Origin: Piezodorus guildinii
Lineage: Eukaryota; Arthropoda; Insecta; Hemiptera; Pentatomidae
Assembly: GCA_023052935.1 (NCBI GenBank)
Contig: CM041292.1
Coordinates: 43,608,139 to 43,672,138, forward strand
Direction of reading: 5' to 3'
DNA: 64,000 nucleotides
In this document: positions 1 through 13,344 of the stretch, piece by piece
Layout of the letters: each line of letters starts with the position of its first letter
Position numbering within the stretch: position 1 is the first letter of the stretch
The notes under the pieces: model-generated
The model's input: only the letters and a program-made list of their open reading frames with translations
What the model was told of the DNA's origin: nothing
Database searches by the model: none
Made by a program: the position numbers and the translations under genes

Positions 1-60
1 TTACACTATGCGGGGATATCCCCTTGTATACGCTGAGCTATCCGTGAAAGAACTGTACTT
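1..60 (-). repeat. Truncated tRNA-derived SINE head (possible)
   Basis: Read on the minus strand, the first bases contain GGATAGCTCAGCG, which resembles a pol III A box (TRGCNNAGNGG) near the 5' end of a tRNA-derived SINE. The B box and body would lie outside the window, so this cannot be confirmed. Bases 60..424 show only AT-rich sequence with no coding signal. Confidence 0.3.
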
Positions 61-428
61 TCAAGTGGTAACTCAAAATTGAGGGTGGTTCGAATAAAAA
101 GATTAGTGGACTGTATAGTTTTAAAATATAAAAATAATGAAAGCAAACGACGAATCACAATACTTTTAATAGACTGAAATACATATAAACATGATAAGAA
201 ACAAAATTAACCTAATAAATTGATAAGAGAAAGATAAGAAACAAATTTAACCTAATTTAATTTAAACAGCTGTTAGAAAATGTAGGAAACAAAATAAACC
301 TAATTAAATACTCAAAGATGTAAAAAATATAGGAATTAAAATTAAACAGTTTTAAGAATATAAATTAGGAAATTAAATGTTCCAATAATGGATATAGATA
401 GGTTATATTCACGTAAAGATGTCCAGTT

Positions 429-553
429 AAGTGTTGAAGAAAACGACCGCAGAGCGGCTTGAACGAAGTCGTCTTGAGTATTGAAGAAAATTACAACGGG
501 GCGGCTTGGACGAAGTTCTCTTGAGTGTTGAAAAAGACCGCAGGGCGGCTCTT
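429..553 (+). repeat. About 2.5 tandem copies of a ~49-bp GC-richer unit
   Basis: The block GTTGAAGAAAACGACCGCAG..GCGGCTTGAACGAAGTCGTCTTGA recurs two and a half times with substitutions. It is more GC-rich than its surroundings. One frame across the last copy stays open for 62 codons (506..694), but the earlier copies carry stops in that phase, so it is better read as a decayed, perhaps once coding, repeat. Nothing recognisable follows from 700 to 1360 except poly-T and poly-A runs. Confidence 0.4.
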
Positions 554-1360
554 CTAATTTCCAAGGGGAACGATGAGATGATGAAGAAATTCGTTTGCAA
601 ATGTTTAAATGTTGAGAGGAGACTTGGGTCTATATACGGCACATCTTCACCGTTCAGACGCTACATTAAGACTCGCCTCGCCACGAGGCAATAATAAAAC
701 AATTGAAGTATGATCGTTTTTTTTTTTTTTTTTTTATCTTTCTCTTCTACTATTCTTCACTTTCTTAACAAAAAATTTTAATTATATTTACGAAGACTAT
801 TTTTAAACCAAATAAAAAATAAAGATTCATACAATAAAATGATCTTATGATAAATATCATACATTCAGGGAGTTTTTTATTTTCAATTTGACAGCCATGG
901 AAAACCTTATTAGGCCATAACGCATGGCGTGAACACCCCTATTGAACAAAAAAAAAATATAAAAACAAAAATAAAAGAAAAGGTCTTGCACTTAAACATG
1001 TAAGAGGGAACAAATCTATAAATATAAAAAATAACAGTGAATGATGCAGGTGAATGACACAGACATAGAGAGACAATATACATAAGAGATGGAGACAATA
1101 TTTGACCACTAACTCCAACTGGAGTAGGCACAAATCTAAATAAAAAAGTAAGGCCTCTAGAAAAGTCGCCATCAGCAAACACAACGACTGGTTTCGGAAG
1201 GGGGCTCTATAAACACACGTGACGCGGCTATATCGGAAAATTACTATTTCACCAAGTGGGTGGTTACCTTACCAACTTTCTAACATTTATTGCTGTTTTT
1301 ATATTTCATAATTAATAAATACCAGACTTTCAGTTAGCTAACATGCAAAAAAAAAAAAAA

Positions 1361-2105
1361 TCTTTTGCGCGCAACACACGACTTTCACTCAACTCCGTTG
1401 TTAAAATCAATTTAAGAATTTTAAACTACACATAAAGATGAAAATAAATTAATAAAAAATTAATTACTATAAGTTTCAAAAGAAACATGTGCATTATTAA
1501 ATAATCTATTATATTATTATCTACGACAATTAGTTAGTTTTATAGGCTTTTAATCACTCTCCATTAACTTTTTCAACTTTGTATATAAGATAATATTTTT
1601 TCTAAAACCTTTAGCTTTCCAACGGTATATTATACATCTATATTACTGTTTTTATGTTTTAAAAACACGAAAATTGTATGACGAAATATTTTTGACCTTT
1701 TCTCTTTTCGTTGGATATTGAATTACACTCAACTTATATATGTAACCTTTTTTCTTTTTGTTTATCTTAGCTAACAAGACGATGTAGATATTTTTTATAA
1801 TTTACAAAATTAAAGGTACTTCAGAGGAAGAAAATTAAAACTATAGGCATTTAAGCCCTGTCAGAATGAAATATACTTCAAATTAAAGCCCATACAATTT
1901 TACAACGATATAGGGAGTTTAATCAAAATTGTTATAACAGTTTTTGAGAAAATCGTAAAAAGGTCCAAAAAGCGTGGTATAAAGTGGCTATTTCGGTCAC
2001 AGTTTTTATTTTTTAAACTGGTTCTGTAACATCTCGATTGTATGGTTGTCTTAAATATAAAATTTCAGTTTCGTACGACTTCTCGTTTTTGTGCTACACA
2101 CAGTA
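1361..2105 (-). repeat. RepA copy A (unnamed ~0.9-kb dispersed repeat, truncated)
   Basis: This is the reverse complement of the repeat seen complete at 3048 and 15362. It begins at the family terminus (reverse of CGTGTGTTGCGCGC) and runs through the shared blocks CCGTTGGAAAGCTAAAGG and GGGCTTTAATTTGAAG. It stops before the GT-microsatellite end, so the family's 5' third is missing. It has no ORF. Bases 2106..3047 hold no recognisable feature. Confidence 0.75.
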
Positions 2106-3047
2106 AAAATGTGATTCATAATTCAAAAGTATTCAATAAAGACTAAGCTGAAAAATAAATTACATTCAAAGTCAATAAGAACATATAGTTCATATTGAAT
2201 AATATGACAACAGAAATTATCATCCACAATAATCACAAAGGTTTATGCAAAGCAATGAATTTTAGATATATAATTTTCTATAATATTCACCTTTATAACG
2301 ATATATAACACATCAATATTCTTATTTCCGAAAACAAAACAGTTAACCTGAAAAAATATTTCAAAAATAAAAAATGTTTTAGGTTTAGTTTATAATCAAA
2401 TTCTGTCATATTTAATTTTAGCCAATTTCGTATTAATGCTAACACAAGATAGTGACTTATTCATGATGAACAAAATCAAAAGAACTTTAGAGATAGATAT
2501 TGCAAAAATGTGGCATTCAAACCCAATCAGACTTTATAAGGATAAAATATATTTCACTCAAAAATTAAAATTGTACATACAATATTTTCCAATAATAGTA
2601 ATTAAATTGTATATCCCAGAAGGGTTATCGTAAGTAATTTGAATGGGGGTGCTGTCATAGACCCCGTATTAAATACATTTATTGTCTACCCAGTAATTAA
2701 CTTTAAAAATTTATGCTTTTATTTGGAAGCCTATGTTCTCGCCAAGTTTAATTTATCATTTCCTCACCTCGAGCGCCAAACGTATTTAATTGTCTCCTCC
2801 TCATTTTTCTGTCTATTCCAATCATCAAACCTTTTCCATCGTATTGTTTCCAACATATATTTCATATTTTAATGTTACCTATTTAATGTGGTTATTGATA
2901 TTTTTGTACGTCATATATATGCAACATTATTTTTTCATTACACACAATTAACATTTTCCAGTTCTCTTTTGTTTCTAATTATTAGCTCAATTTTTATTAC
3001 ATATCAACTTTGTTTATTTCTCTCGTGTTACTTTCTTTACATATTTT

Positions 3048-3948
3048 TTACTTTCACTTACTATATATAGTAAGGGAAAGTATTGCGATCGTGAAAATTT
3101 TCGAATTCCAGTTTTCAACGGAAATACACGTTTTAAGGTCCCCTGAGTCCAAATAACCAAGTCCCGCAAAAAGGTCTGTGTGTGTGTGTGTGTGTAGTAA
3201 CTCCCGGGCGGAAACGGTAAGTCCTATGAAACTGAAATTTTTTATTTAAGACAACTATACGCCCGAGACGTGACAAAACTTTTTTCATCAAAATGAGCTA
3301 ACCAGAAGAAGCACTTTATACCATGTATTTTGCACCTTTTTTCTATTTTCTCGAAAACGGTTCCGACGATTTTGATTAAACTCGCTATATAGATGTATAA
3401 TTTAATGGGCTTTAATATCATGTATGTTTTATTCTTATTAAAATGGTCTGACAGGGCTTAAATGCCGAAATTTTAAAGTTTCTTCCCCTAAAGTAACTTT
3501 AATTTTGTTGATTATATGAAAATAACTATATTATCTTGTTACCACTGATGAAAAACAGGTAAATATATAAATTGAATGAATTCGATACCCAAATAAAGGA
3601 GAAAACAGAAAAAAATATTTTTTGAATGCAATTTTTTGTTTTTGAACATAAGAGCAGTAATATACATGTATGATATACCGTTGGAAAGCTAAAGATTTTA
3701 GAAGAAATATTATCTCATACACAAGCTTTTAAAAGTTAACATAGAGTGGTGAAATGAACATAAAACTAACTGATTATTTTAGATAATAATATAATAGATT
3801 TTTTAATAAAACACGTTTCTATATGAATTTAATTTAATTAATTCCTTAATAGTTTCACGTATTTTTATCTCTAACTGTTTTTGAAAATTCTTTCATTGAT
3901 TTTAAAAATGGAGGTAAGGAAAGTCGTGTGTTGCCCGCACCAGATTTT
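3048..3948 (+). repeat. RepA copy B (near full length)
   Basis: It starts with the imperfect palindrome CTTTCACTTACTATATATAG followed by TAAGGGAAAG. Next come ATTGCGATCGTGAAAATTTT, a (GT)n run at 3178..3195, GATTTTGATTAAACTCGCTA, and ATACCGTTGGAAAGCTAAAG. It ends with GTAAGGAAAGTCGTGTGTTG. The ~0.9-kb organisation is shared with copies C and D. There is no coding capacity, and no terminal inverted repeat was identified beyond the palindromic start, so the class is unknown. Confidence 0.8.
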
Positions 3949-4769
3949 TTTTTCTTGGCTAATATTATAAATACCTATTAGTTTTATGGTTTACTGTTAA
4001 AAAAAAAAAATTAAAAAATCGTAATATTAGTAATAAAATGTATGCCGTAAAATTCGTTTAATATTTCCGAATTTTCGCCAGATAAATTATTGAAATGCTC
4101 TATTATCGACTTACAACTTGGCAAACGTGTACATTACGCTTAAAATGATGGGGTTCGAAACAGGACATGCTAACTTAGCTATGCGTTATACTTATCACCG
4201 ACACACAACCTTCAACTGAAATTACTCTGCCAAATACGGGGATCCTTACATTACAACTTAAGTACTAGATAGCCAAGCTGACATTTGCAAAACACACTTA
4301 GTAGTTCAATTAAACTTAATAAGCCCAATACTTGACCCCCTCCTGTATGGTTCAAGACTTCAGTTTTTTTAATCGGTCGGGCGTTGTGTATGCAAATGGT
4401 ATGCGGGGAGTGACATTATCCAGGTGTACTGCTAACAGATTGAATTACCGAGGACGTGGGAGGTGATTAGTACGAGGGCGCACTCATGATGACTCTTCAT
4501 TAGTTAAACCTAAGGTCGACTCTAATTTCAGGTAATGAAGGGCTATTAAGAACACGGAACCATGTGGGTCTGTTCCCTGCGCCGCGGCTTAGAATTTATC
4601 TTCCATATGCGCTCTAATAGGCATAGATTATTACATACTTCTTACATAAGAGTTTTGCGAAAATTGCTTTCGATCGAGTATTTAAAGTAGCATATTAGAC
4701 AATTTATAAAATCCTTAAAATAATGAGCAATTAGAATAATTGATATATAATAAATTTCGAATGAAGTAT
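3949..4769. other. Unassigned AT-rich stretch
   Basis: No ORF with family resemblance, RNA gene or terminal-repeat structure is visible. The part 4150..4600 is somewhat richer in GC and looks like old unique or decayed sequence. Confidence 0.5.
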
Positions 4770-4985
4770 TTTCTAAGTTGTGTGGCCTAGTGGGTAGTAC
4801 ACTAGTCTACTTTTCTCCGGTTCCAGGGTTCGAATCCCGGCTGAGACGGCATTATTTATTCTTTTATTTCAGCCGAGGAGCGACCCTGGGGTATGGAGAC
4901 CCTCCTGGTACGCCTTTCCCCTTTAAAAGTGGGTACTTAAATATTAGGATAAGCCTTGTAACAGATTGTATTATTACTCAATAAA
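4770..4985 (+). mobile_element. tRNA-derived SINE, copy 1
   Basis: An A-box-like TGGCCTAGTGGGTAGTAC lies at 4783 and a perfect B-box GGTTCGAATCC at 4827..4837, the pol III promoter pair of a tRNA-derived SINE. The body TTTCAGCCG.GGAGCGACCCTGG..GGAGACC matches the copy 640 bp downstream, so this is a family and not a functional tRNA. The reading frame across it (4778..4984) is incidental. Confidence 0.75.
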
Positions 4986-5404
4986 AAATGTTTTTGGGAA
5001 AACAAAAAAAATGTTTATTAAAATTATTAGCCCATGTTGATTCCTTTCAAAAAATCGTCCGCATCTCTTTTTTATTTTACAATGCAGCCGACATAATTAT
5101 CTAGAATTAATATTCTACACTTTTTTAAGGTAATTTTCCAACCCTAATTATTTAAAAAAAAAAACTAATTACCATCAACAGCGCAGGTTTTAATTATTGT
5201 ATTCTGTATCGGCGATTCTCTTAGGACTAGTTCAGTTTCGGCATTTGATATCGGAAGATTTGGTACATCCAGCGCATTTATGATGATGTTATATATACAT
5301 CCTTTATTAATTCTTAGTATATAATTTTAAACCCCTGGAGTCCCGCGAAGGACGTATATGGTGTCCGCGAGATGTCATAAGAAAATCATTTTTAATTACC
5401 TGAG

Positions 5405-5665
5405 TTTTTATGGGGATCGGCTTAGCCTAGTGGATAGAGTATTAGGTTACTGTTTTCTGAGTCCCAGGTTCGAATCCGGCTGACGCGGAATTATATATTC
5501 TGTTATTTCAGCCGTGGAGCGACCCTGGTGGTAGGAGACCTTCCTGGGGTAAACCTAGCCTCTATAAAGTGGACATCTCAATATTAGGAAAAAACGTTGC
5601 GGCTGAGCGTGATCCAGGCCTAATTACCTCCTTGTACAGCCGTTGGCCGTGAAACAGTACGAATC
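5405..5665 (+). mobile_element. tRNA-derived SINE, copy 2
   Basis: The A box TAGCCTAGTGGATAGAG lies at 5423 and the B box GGTTCGAATCC at 5467..5477. The downstream body (TTTCAGCCGTGGAGCGACCC, then GGTAGGAGACCTTCCTGG) matches copy 1. It continues past the copy 1 end with a GC-richer 3' portion ending near the T-rich run at 5710. Confidence 0.7.
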
Positions 5666-7934
5666 TATAAATACTGAACCCCAAGAACCTGGGGTTGTAG
5701 AGGTACTGGTTTTTTTTAATTTCCTTAGTGGAAAATTCACGGTGAAAATATCGATATAAAAATATTTGTAATCGTTTCAGAGTCTAATCAAGTCATTAGT
5801 AACTAATCATTTATATATAAATCGCACCTTACGTATAAGAATGTTATTCAATAAATTATATTCAAATAACAGAACCTAGACTATTTTTGTTAACTCTTTA
5901 ACTTTCTTTAATGATTTAAATATTTTTCAGAAGATCCGTACCAATATTCCGAATCTTTAACCAATAGCCACTATTTTATTACGTATTAATTTGTACTAAT
6001 AGCAACTAATTAATCTATTTGGATTAAAAAAATTATAGGTAAATATTATAGTCGTGTTGTTGTTGGTTTGGGTTTTGAGGCGTAAAACCAGAGGGTCATC
6101 AATCAATAGCCGTGAATTTTATACTTAAAACTAATTGTATTAAAAATAAATTAACTTTTATTTCTCTGATCGGCAAAATTAAAAATTTATAAACCATCAT
6201 TATTTTAGAGTAATAAAATAATGTAATCAAAATCAAATAATTAAAAAATATTAAAAATGAAAGAGATAGATACTTCAAATTTTCCCTAAAAATGTGATAA
6301 GGTAAATGTTTATATTACCTTTTATGACGTGAACCAAATAATAGGATTGAATGAATTCAGTTTATAATAATATTGATGTCAAAATGAATTTCGGATAAAT
6401 ATGAAAATGTATACCAAAGGCTCTTGAATATGTTCTGTTTAATAATTTATAAGATACAATTTCACTAAAAGTGTTTTTGTGATGATTTTCCTGTAAATAA
6501 CTACATTATCAACAATTTATAGTTTTAAAATATTAGCGTAAAACATTTTTTTAAATATTCAATATTCTCATTTGGAAAAAAAACATAATAGAAAATTTTA
6601 TTATACAGAGTAGTGAAGTTTTGGGAAAAAAAATCTTTAGTAGAGAATTTTTAAATTTCATTCTTATCAAAATATTTGTCTACGTCAATTCTGACCCTGA
6701 GGAATCATTTCAGCGAAGTTTAAAAAAAATAAATTATAGCACAATTCACACAACTCAAAATAAATCAGTAATCTCAATTTCATAAAAATTAAAAACATAT
6801 TTTACATTCTATCAAAATCAATAAATATTTTTCAATGTCTCTTGAAATCCATTTTCTTATAAACTATTGCCCAATCATTGAATAATTTCTGTTTCATTTT
6901 ATAATTTTAAAACTTTATGAGAAAAAAATTATATTTAACTAATTCAAGTTGTTATAAAATTATATATTTAAATAACATTAAAATTTTAAATATATATATC
7001 TAACATAAATTTTCAATAAAACTAACATATTTTGGAATTTAATGCTAGTTTATTATTTAAAGCTTTCTGATCCATGCGCTTTAATTCATTTTATAAGAAG
7101 CTACCGTAATAGAATTTTATTTATTAAACAATTCATATTTTTAAAAAAAGTGGCATTTTCATTTGTTATTTTGGTAAAACATGGGGACAGAAATTCATTA
7201 ATCTTCCTTAATTCTAATATCAATGATTTTTTTTTTTTTTCTCAATATGCATTGGTCAGTTTTCGGACGGATTATCTATCTGTATGGATATATATATAAT
7301 TTAATAAATTATTTAGTAATCATTTTATCTTTATCAACTAATTATGCATTATTATTATTATAAACAGAGAAAATATTCTAAATCAACGATTCTAAACTAG
7401 ACGTAGGTAAAACGGATTGATTAAGCAAGAACTAAAATGTTGATAATAAAAACATTTTTTTTTTTTCAACTTTAAAATAAAATAATTGTAACTGATCTTT
7501 TACAACAAGGACTTATACAACTTAGGACAATACCCAAAAAGGTTTCTAACCTTTAATTTTATTTTAACGAAGTTACATTAAAAAAAAAATAATGAATATA
7601 GTATATTAGTATAAAAACGTATCCTGCTGTTGTGATATATTATACAAATATAATAGCATCAAGAATTCGTTGCAGGAATCTAGAAATAAATGTTTATAAA
7701 TGTTCCTCAGTATTTACATTTTGTTTAAATGATAATTAATTTTAAATCTAAGTCATCTTACTTATGTTTAATGCAATTATTCTCGTAAAGAAACTAATGT
7801 CAGCTAACTTTAATTATGTTTCCAAATCACTACTATTCGTTTGATTGAATAATGAAGCGTTAAACAGTATATTTTTAATAATTAGGTAATAAAATTAATC
7901 AATTTTTACTTCCACTTAATCACATATGAAGTAC
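5666..7934. other. Long AT-rich stretch with a SINE tail fragment at 6050..6115
   Basis: The only recognised piece is 6050..6115, which matches the 3' end of the SINE at 19532 (GAGGCGTAAAACC followed by GGTCATCAA, flanked by a GTT-rich run). The rest is AT-rich without convincing coding potential; the 85-codon frame at 7042..7299 has low-complexity composition. Confidence 0.5.
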
Positions 7935-8057
7935 AATAGTAAGCGAAAGTATTGCGATCGTGAAAATTTTCTAATTACAGTTTTCAACGGAAATGCACGT
8001 TTTATGGTCCCTTGAGTTAAAATAACCAAGTCCCGCAAGAAGGTGTGTGTGTGTGCC

Positions 8058-8101
<44 letters not shown>

Positions 8102-8775
8102 TGTGTGTGTGGTAAGTCTAATGCAAAAATAAAAAGTCATATGTAACTTAAATTTCATATTTGAGATAACTATACGCCCGAGTTGTCAAAGCAACTTTTT
8201 CTTCAAAATAGGCGCACCAGAAGAGCCACTTTATACCATGAATTTTAAACCTTTACACAATTTTCTCAAAAGGAGCTCTAATGATTTTGATTAAACTTGC
8301 TATATCTATTTAAAATTTAATGGGCTTTTATACTATGTAAGTTCTATTCTGATTGAAATAGTCTGGCAGGGCTTAAATGCCAATAGTTTAAATTTTCTTC
8401 CTCTGGAGTAAAATATAAGTTGAACGAATGCGATACCCAAAGAAAGGAGTAAAGATCAAAAATATTTTTTCCATAGAATTCTTTTGCTTTTCAATAAAAA
8501 ACAGTAATATAGATGTATAATATACCGTTGGAAAGCTAAAGATTCTAGAAAAAATATTATTTTATACAAGACATTGTAAAAGTGAACGGTGAGTGATGAA
8601 AAGCCGATAAATCTAACTGATTAACGTAGATGATTATGTAACAGATTATTTTATAAAACACAGGTAATTAATTCTTAAATAACTTATTTACATCTTTAAA
8701 TGTATTTAAAAATTCTTAAAGTGATTATAACAACGGGGGTAAGTGAAAGTCGTGTGTTGCGCGTATCAGATTTTT
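7935..8775 (+). repeat. RepA copy C
   Basis: It has the same block order as copies B and D: GTATTGCGATCGTGAAAATT, a GTCCC..CAAATAACCAAGTCCCGC-like segment, a long (GT)n at 8043..8112, TATACCGTTGGAAAGCTAAA, and AAGTCGTGTGTTGCGCG at the end. It is more diverged than B or D and lacks the palindromic start. A frame over the GT run translates to a His-Thr repeat and is not a gene. Confidence 0.75.
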
Positions 8776-9650
8776 TAAATTAACTATAATGACTGATATA
8801 TGAATTAAAGAAGTTAAATTCTATTATAGCTTCATTTTTTTTTTTAAGCAAAATAATTTTAAACTTATGCGATCAAATCTTAGGATACCCTATTTAATTT
8901 TAAAAATTTGTGTTACGGATTTAGGCTGTGCCAGCTATGAATGGTATGTGAATAATTGTGGTAATTAGAACAAGCTGGTTCCCCTCCATAAACAGATTTT
9001 GAAGACCTTCATGGTACCAATATAAGGTGTAAATGGAACCACTGTTTATAGCTCTGTTGGCATTCTACTTTAAAATTACTGGTTGTAATAAAACCGATTA
9101 AAATAAAATAGCGAAATTCAAATTTAAAATCCCCTGTAAAAATTTCTCTAAACATATCAGCAATTTTTAAAAGAAATATGTCATTCTGGAGCCATTGCGA
9201 TTTTGTATCTATTTTTAAAATTAAAAATTATTCAACATATTTTCGAACCAAAGTAGTTTTTAATATATCTTAAACATAATACGGTATGCAGGATGTGCCA
9301 GGGAAACAGGAGGAACGTCGAACAGGAACAATTCCTTCCCAAAAAAATAATCAAAACCAAAAATTATAACCGCTTATTTAATATTAATAACTACTTTTGA
9401 ATATATTGAATAACTACTAGTAACGTATGATATTTGTTAATTTAATAGTGTTGAGGTACGTTTAAAATTTAAATATAACAATTTAACAAGAATGAATTGG
9501 AACTAAATTGGCTAATTTCGTATTGATAAGCACGTTGAAAAGTTTTAAACGTACAAAAACAAATATACTTGGTACTGGATAAGATCCTGAACTTTAATAT
9601 TGCTCAATATTTGATGTTACTGAAAAGCAATATACAAAAAATTAGATTTA
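8776..9650. other. AT-rich, nothing recognised
   Basis: A slightly GC-richer piece at 8925..9070 and another at 9290..9330 look like old repeats but match nothing else in the window. Confidence 0.4.
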
Positions 9651-9838
9651 GATGAGAAAGATGGTTGGGGGTGCGGTCATCAGAAAGAAACACACATTAA
9701 AAAGTAGTACTTATTTTAATTGAATTTTAATTAAAATTAAAATAAGCACTACTTCTTAATGTGGGTTTCTTCCTGATGACCGCACCCCCAACCATCTTTC
9801 TTACCTAATATTATCAATGGTAAACTAAACTTCATCAT
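9651..9838. mobile_element. Palindromic Penelope-like remnant 1
   Basis: Two ~66-bp arms (9656.. and ..9800) form a near-perfect hairpin beginning GAAAGATGGTTGGGGGTGCG. A further 38 bp on the right, ending CTTCATCATT, belongs to the element, because a 14-bp direct repeat AAAAATTAGATTTA flanks exactly 9651..9838 (9637..9650 and 9839..9852). The right tail resembles those of the elements at 17.4, 25.7 and 30.2 kb. Variable, long target duplications suit target-primed retrotransposition. Assignment to Penelope-like elements is inference. Confidence 0.7.
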
Positions 9839-9852
9839 TAAAAATTAGATTT

Positions 9853-12800
9853 ATTTGTCCGTCTTTCATGGATGCAGATTCATTTATTATTGGTACCCAC
9901 TATCAAAGCTTCATTTCTGTATTTTGGCTGATTCTCGAACCCAGGACTCCTATGAAGTGTTTGTTAATTCCTGACTCATATGTTACGATCTGTTCTAGTC
10001 AGATTGGGTAGAATATTTTTAGTAAATTATAATTATGTCAAATATAATATTTTCATCAGTCCGCTAGAACTAACGCTACTGATAAAAGTTTACAAAATTT
10101 CATTATCAGTGAACAATTATACATCTATTTAATCTTTATCTATCCATCTATCTATTGTAAATTTGAAAGGCTACCATGATTCATTTAATAAAATTGTTAA
10201 ATATATAATCTAGTCTGTAAAGCAATGGCAACTTGTAAAACTATTTATTCTATAAATATTAATATCAATCAATAGTTACAACCATGGAATACAATTACTA
10301 TCAAGACTGGCAAAGCCTTCTTTAATTTTTTAAACTCTAAAGATCCAAATAATTAATTAAATATCTAACTAACCTGTGCATAATAATGTTTAATAATAAA
10401 TACATAGTTGAGTTTAATTATACACATGATAGTGTTATATTGTTCCGGTTGTATATTTATTTATTACATATTCAATTAAGTATTGAATCAAGAGTAGGTA
10501 ATTAGCATAACAGTGTAATTAACATAGACTGATTTAACTTAACAGTGTATTTAACATAGACTGATTTAAGTGAGATGTGCCGATAGTTAGAAATTACAAT
10601 CAGGTAATTAGATGAAGTTGATATTTTCTAGAATTTTAATGTCAAAACATGCATGTAATATAAAAAAAACTTCAATGAGCAGGTTTTTTTTTTTTTTTTT
10701 TGTAAATGGGATTTTTATTATTTTATTTCTTTAATAGCTTATTTCCACTGAGCTATATAATTTTATTATCACATAGAAAAATCTTTATACAAGCATAAAA
10801 CATGACACGAAGTACATAACATCAACTTGAAGTTTATACTACAGGATGGTTTTTATTAATTTTATAATTAGGATTCAATCACTACTAATAGAACTTACAA
10901 AAAAAAGTGTCTTTTGTAATCTAAATTATTAGTGAGCAAGCAAAAAAACCCTTAGATTCAAATCGGAGTATATAAGAGCTTAATATTCATCTATTTAAAC
11001 TAATATGCTGCTGAATTCATATATAAAAAAAATACATATATTTTTTTAACTTCTGAGATATAATAAAGAAATAATTACATGATATGTTATAATATAAATC
11101 GAAAAATGCATCATATTGATAAAAAAATTTTCGAACCCTCAAACAAAACAAATTAAAAGTTTTATGGTGTACTAAATTATATCATAAAATTTAGATATTT
11201 ATAGATACATTAGATGGAGATTTAAAGATATATATATTGTATATATAATTATATAAGTTTGATACAAAGAAATGTTTTTTAAACATAACTGTAAGTAGTT
11301 GCAATTCAATGATTCCTCAAGTAATTATATCAATATTATCATTTAACAAAATAAATTAAAAAGATACGTTTTAATAAAATACTTAAAGAAAGGTAATATT
11401 TTATATGTTATGTTCCGTCGCGCTCGCGTATATGAGTGTGCAGTAAAATTTTAAAATATTTACCAATAAACTCTTAAAACCATTTGAAATCTTTTATTTT
11501 AAAATGATAAAAGATACTCATATTTTTTATAGAGTCTTACGTTATATAAAAAAAGACTTATGTAGTTTTAATTAATTTAGCTTTATAACAAATAATTTAT
11601 TAATTATTCAATTTAGCAATTCCTTTATTTTGAAACTATTTAGTTTTTAGTGATTCGTTTAGCACATTTCACGTTCGTTTTATTCACATGAAAAAAATCC
11701 ACATCGCAATATAATTATTTTGTACTTTCCGTTCAGTTTACAACCCGGATTGCCAATTAATATCAATTTTTCATATGATGTTTATTAATTCAAATTGGTT
11801 AACGTCTCTGACCGACCTATCTATCTATCTTGATATGATTTTGAAACACCATGAATTCAATATATATATATATATATTTTTTTTTTTTTTAATAGCTAAA
11901 TATATGATTAATCATTTCAAATTTATTATTAATAATAATCATAAATTAAATAAAAAATAGGAAAATTAAAATAATCGAGCCAAGAAATCAAGAATCGACC
12001 GGGCACGAAGAAATGAGTTAACACGACATGTGGGTTACGCCCCCTTCCGAGAACTGCAACAGGTGAAATAGTCTCATGGTCTGAGTAACTTATTTTAAAT
12101 TTATTTGTATAGTATTTGTTTGTTGGAAAGTTCATGTTATTTTTTAAAATATGTTATTGATAATAACTTAATAAGTTTCATAACTTATTAAATACGGGTA
12201 CATAAAATCTCTCTATTGACACAAATTAATAAAACAATACGAACTACTAAATCCAGTAAATGGTTTAACCTATATTAAAGCCTTTTAGAAAAAATGCTTT
12301 TAGTTTAACATTTATAAATGTCAATAAAGTTATATTTAATAAACTCCTACGTTAGTATAAATCGCAGAGTAATATTAAAATAATATTTCTGATAGAATGT
12401 GTTTCTGACTTTATACTAGCTATTAGCTAAGACAACGATTTTACCACAGACCACAATTTATACTATATTCCTTACCCGGTAAAACAAAATATCCGTGAAT
12501 ATGAAATATGAACAACATTGAAAATCATCTGATGTATTATAAAAACCCCAACTGTTCTACCTCATCGTTTTCCTAAGGGTTGCCAATTAATTTTTAACAA
12601 CAGTGAATTCGAACATAGTTCCCATGGGACAATCATTACTAAACTAATGAAAATATATTCATACCATGTAAAATGTCTCTTTTTTAATTTTTCCTTAGTT
12701 TGAAAACTGGATTAATATTTAGCAGTAAAAAAATTAAACTTACTAAATAAATTATATTTTAGGTAGTAATATTTCATATTATGTTTATACATATTTAATC

Positions 12801-13340
12801 TACATAAACGCATCGAGGAATAATAACTAAAAATGTCCAACTTTAAATTTCAGCCGGAGACTTTAACGCACACTGAGGACGCTTCGCGGTTTTTTTTATG
12901 TACGGTTTCATATCTTCATTCGAGCTTTACTTTAATAATCTATCACTTCATATACAAACCGATTAATGAAAATCAGTGTGTAATTCGATAATTATGTCCT
13001 TAAAATTTAAAATTTTAAATTCGTAAAATACTATTGTGGTGTATTCTTATTTAAAAATTAAAATCTAAAATTTAAATGATTAGAATCTCTTTATTGTTGT
13101 GTAGTGGAAAATTGTTTTGAGAAATATGTTAAATAATTTTTTTTTATTGTAAGTATAACATAATCATGAGAAAAAGTTAATTTCTATTATGTTATATAGA
13201 AATTGTCTATAGTAATTATATTGTTTATATTTTAGATATATTTTCCTAATTATCACAAAATGAACGACAATGGTGAAGATATAAAATGATAAGAAATCGA
13301 ACACCAGAGAAAAGATAAGATTATAAAAGAAAAGAGACTT
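9853..13340. other. AT-rich region, little recognisable
   Basis: A reversed B-box-like GGGTTCGAGAATC (minus strand, about 9930) may be a decayed tRNA-derived SINE. Otherwise there are only AT-rich sequence, homopolymer runs (for example T at 10686..10702) and short low-complexity frames. Confidence 0.4.
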
Positions 13341-13344
13341 TAAT

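Noticed and set aside
4778..4984. Functional tRNA gene or 68-aa protein
   Set aside because: A and B boxes are present, but the sequence does not fold into a full cloverleaf, and a second copy with a shared non-tRNA body marks it as a SINE. The frame is incidental.
7916..8158. 80-codon minus-strand frame with a His-Thr run, and a similar one at 15366..15629
   Set aside because: Both are translations of the GT microsatellite in RepA copies.
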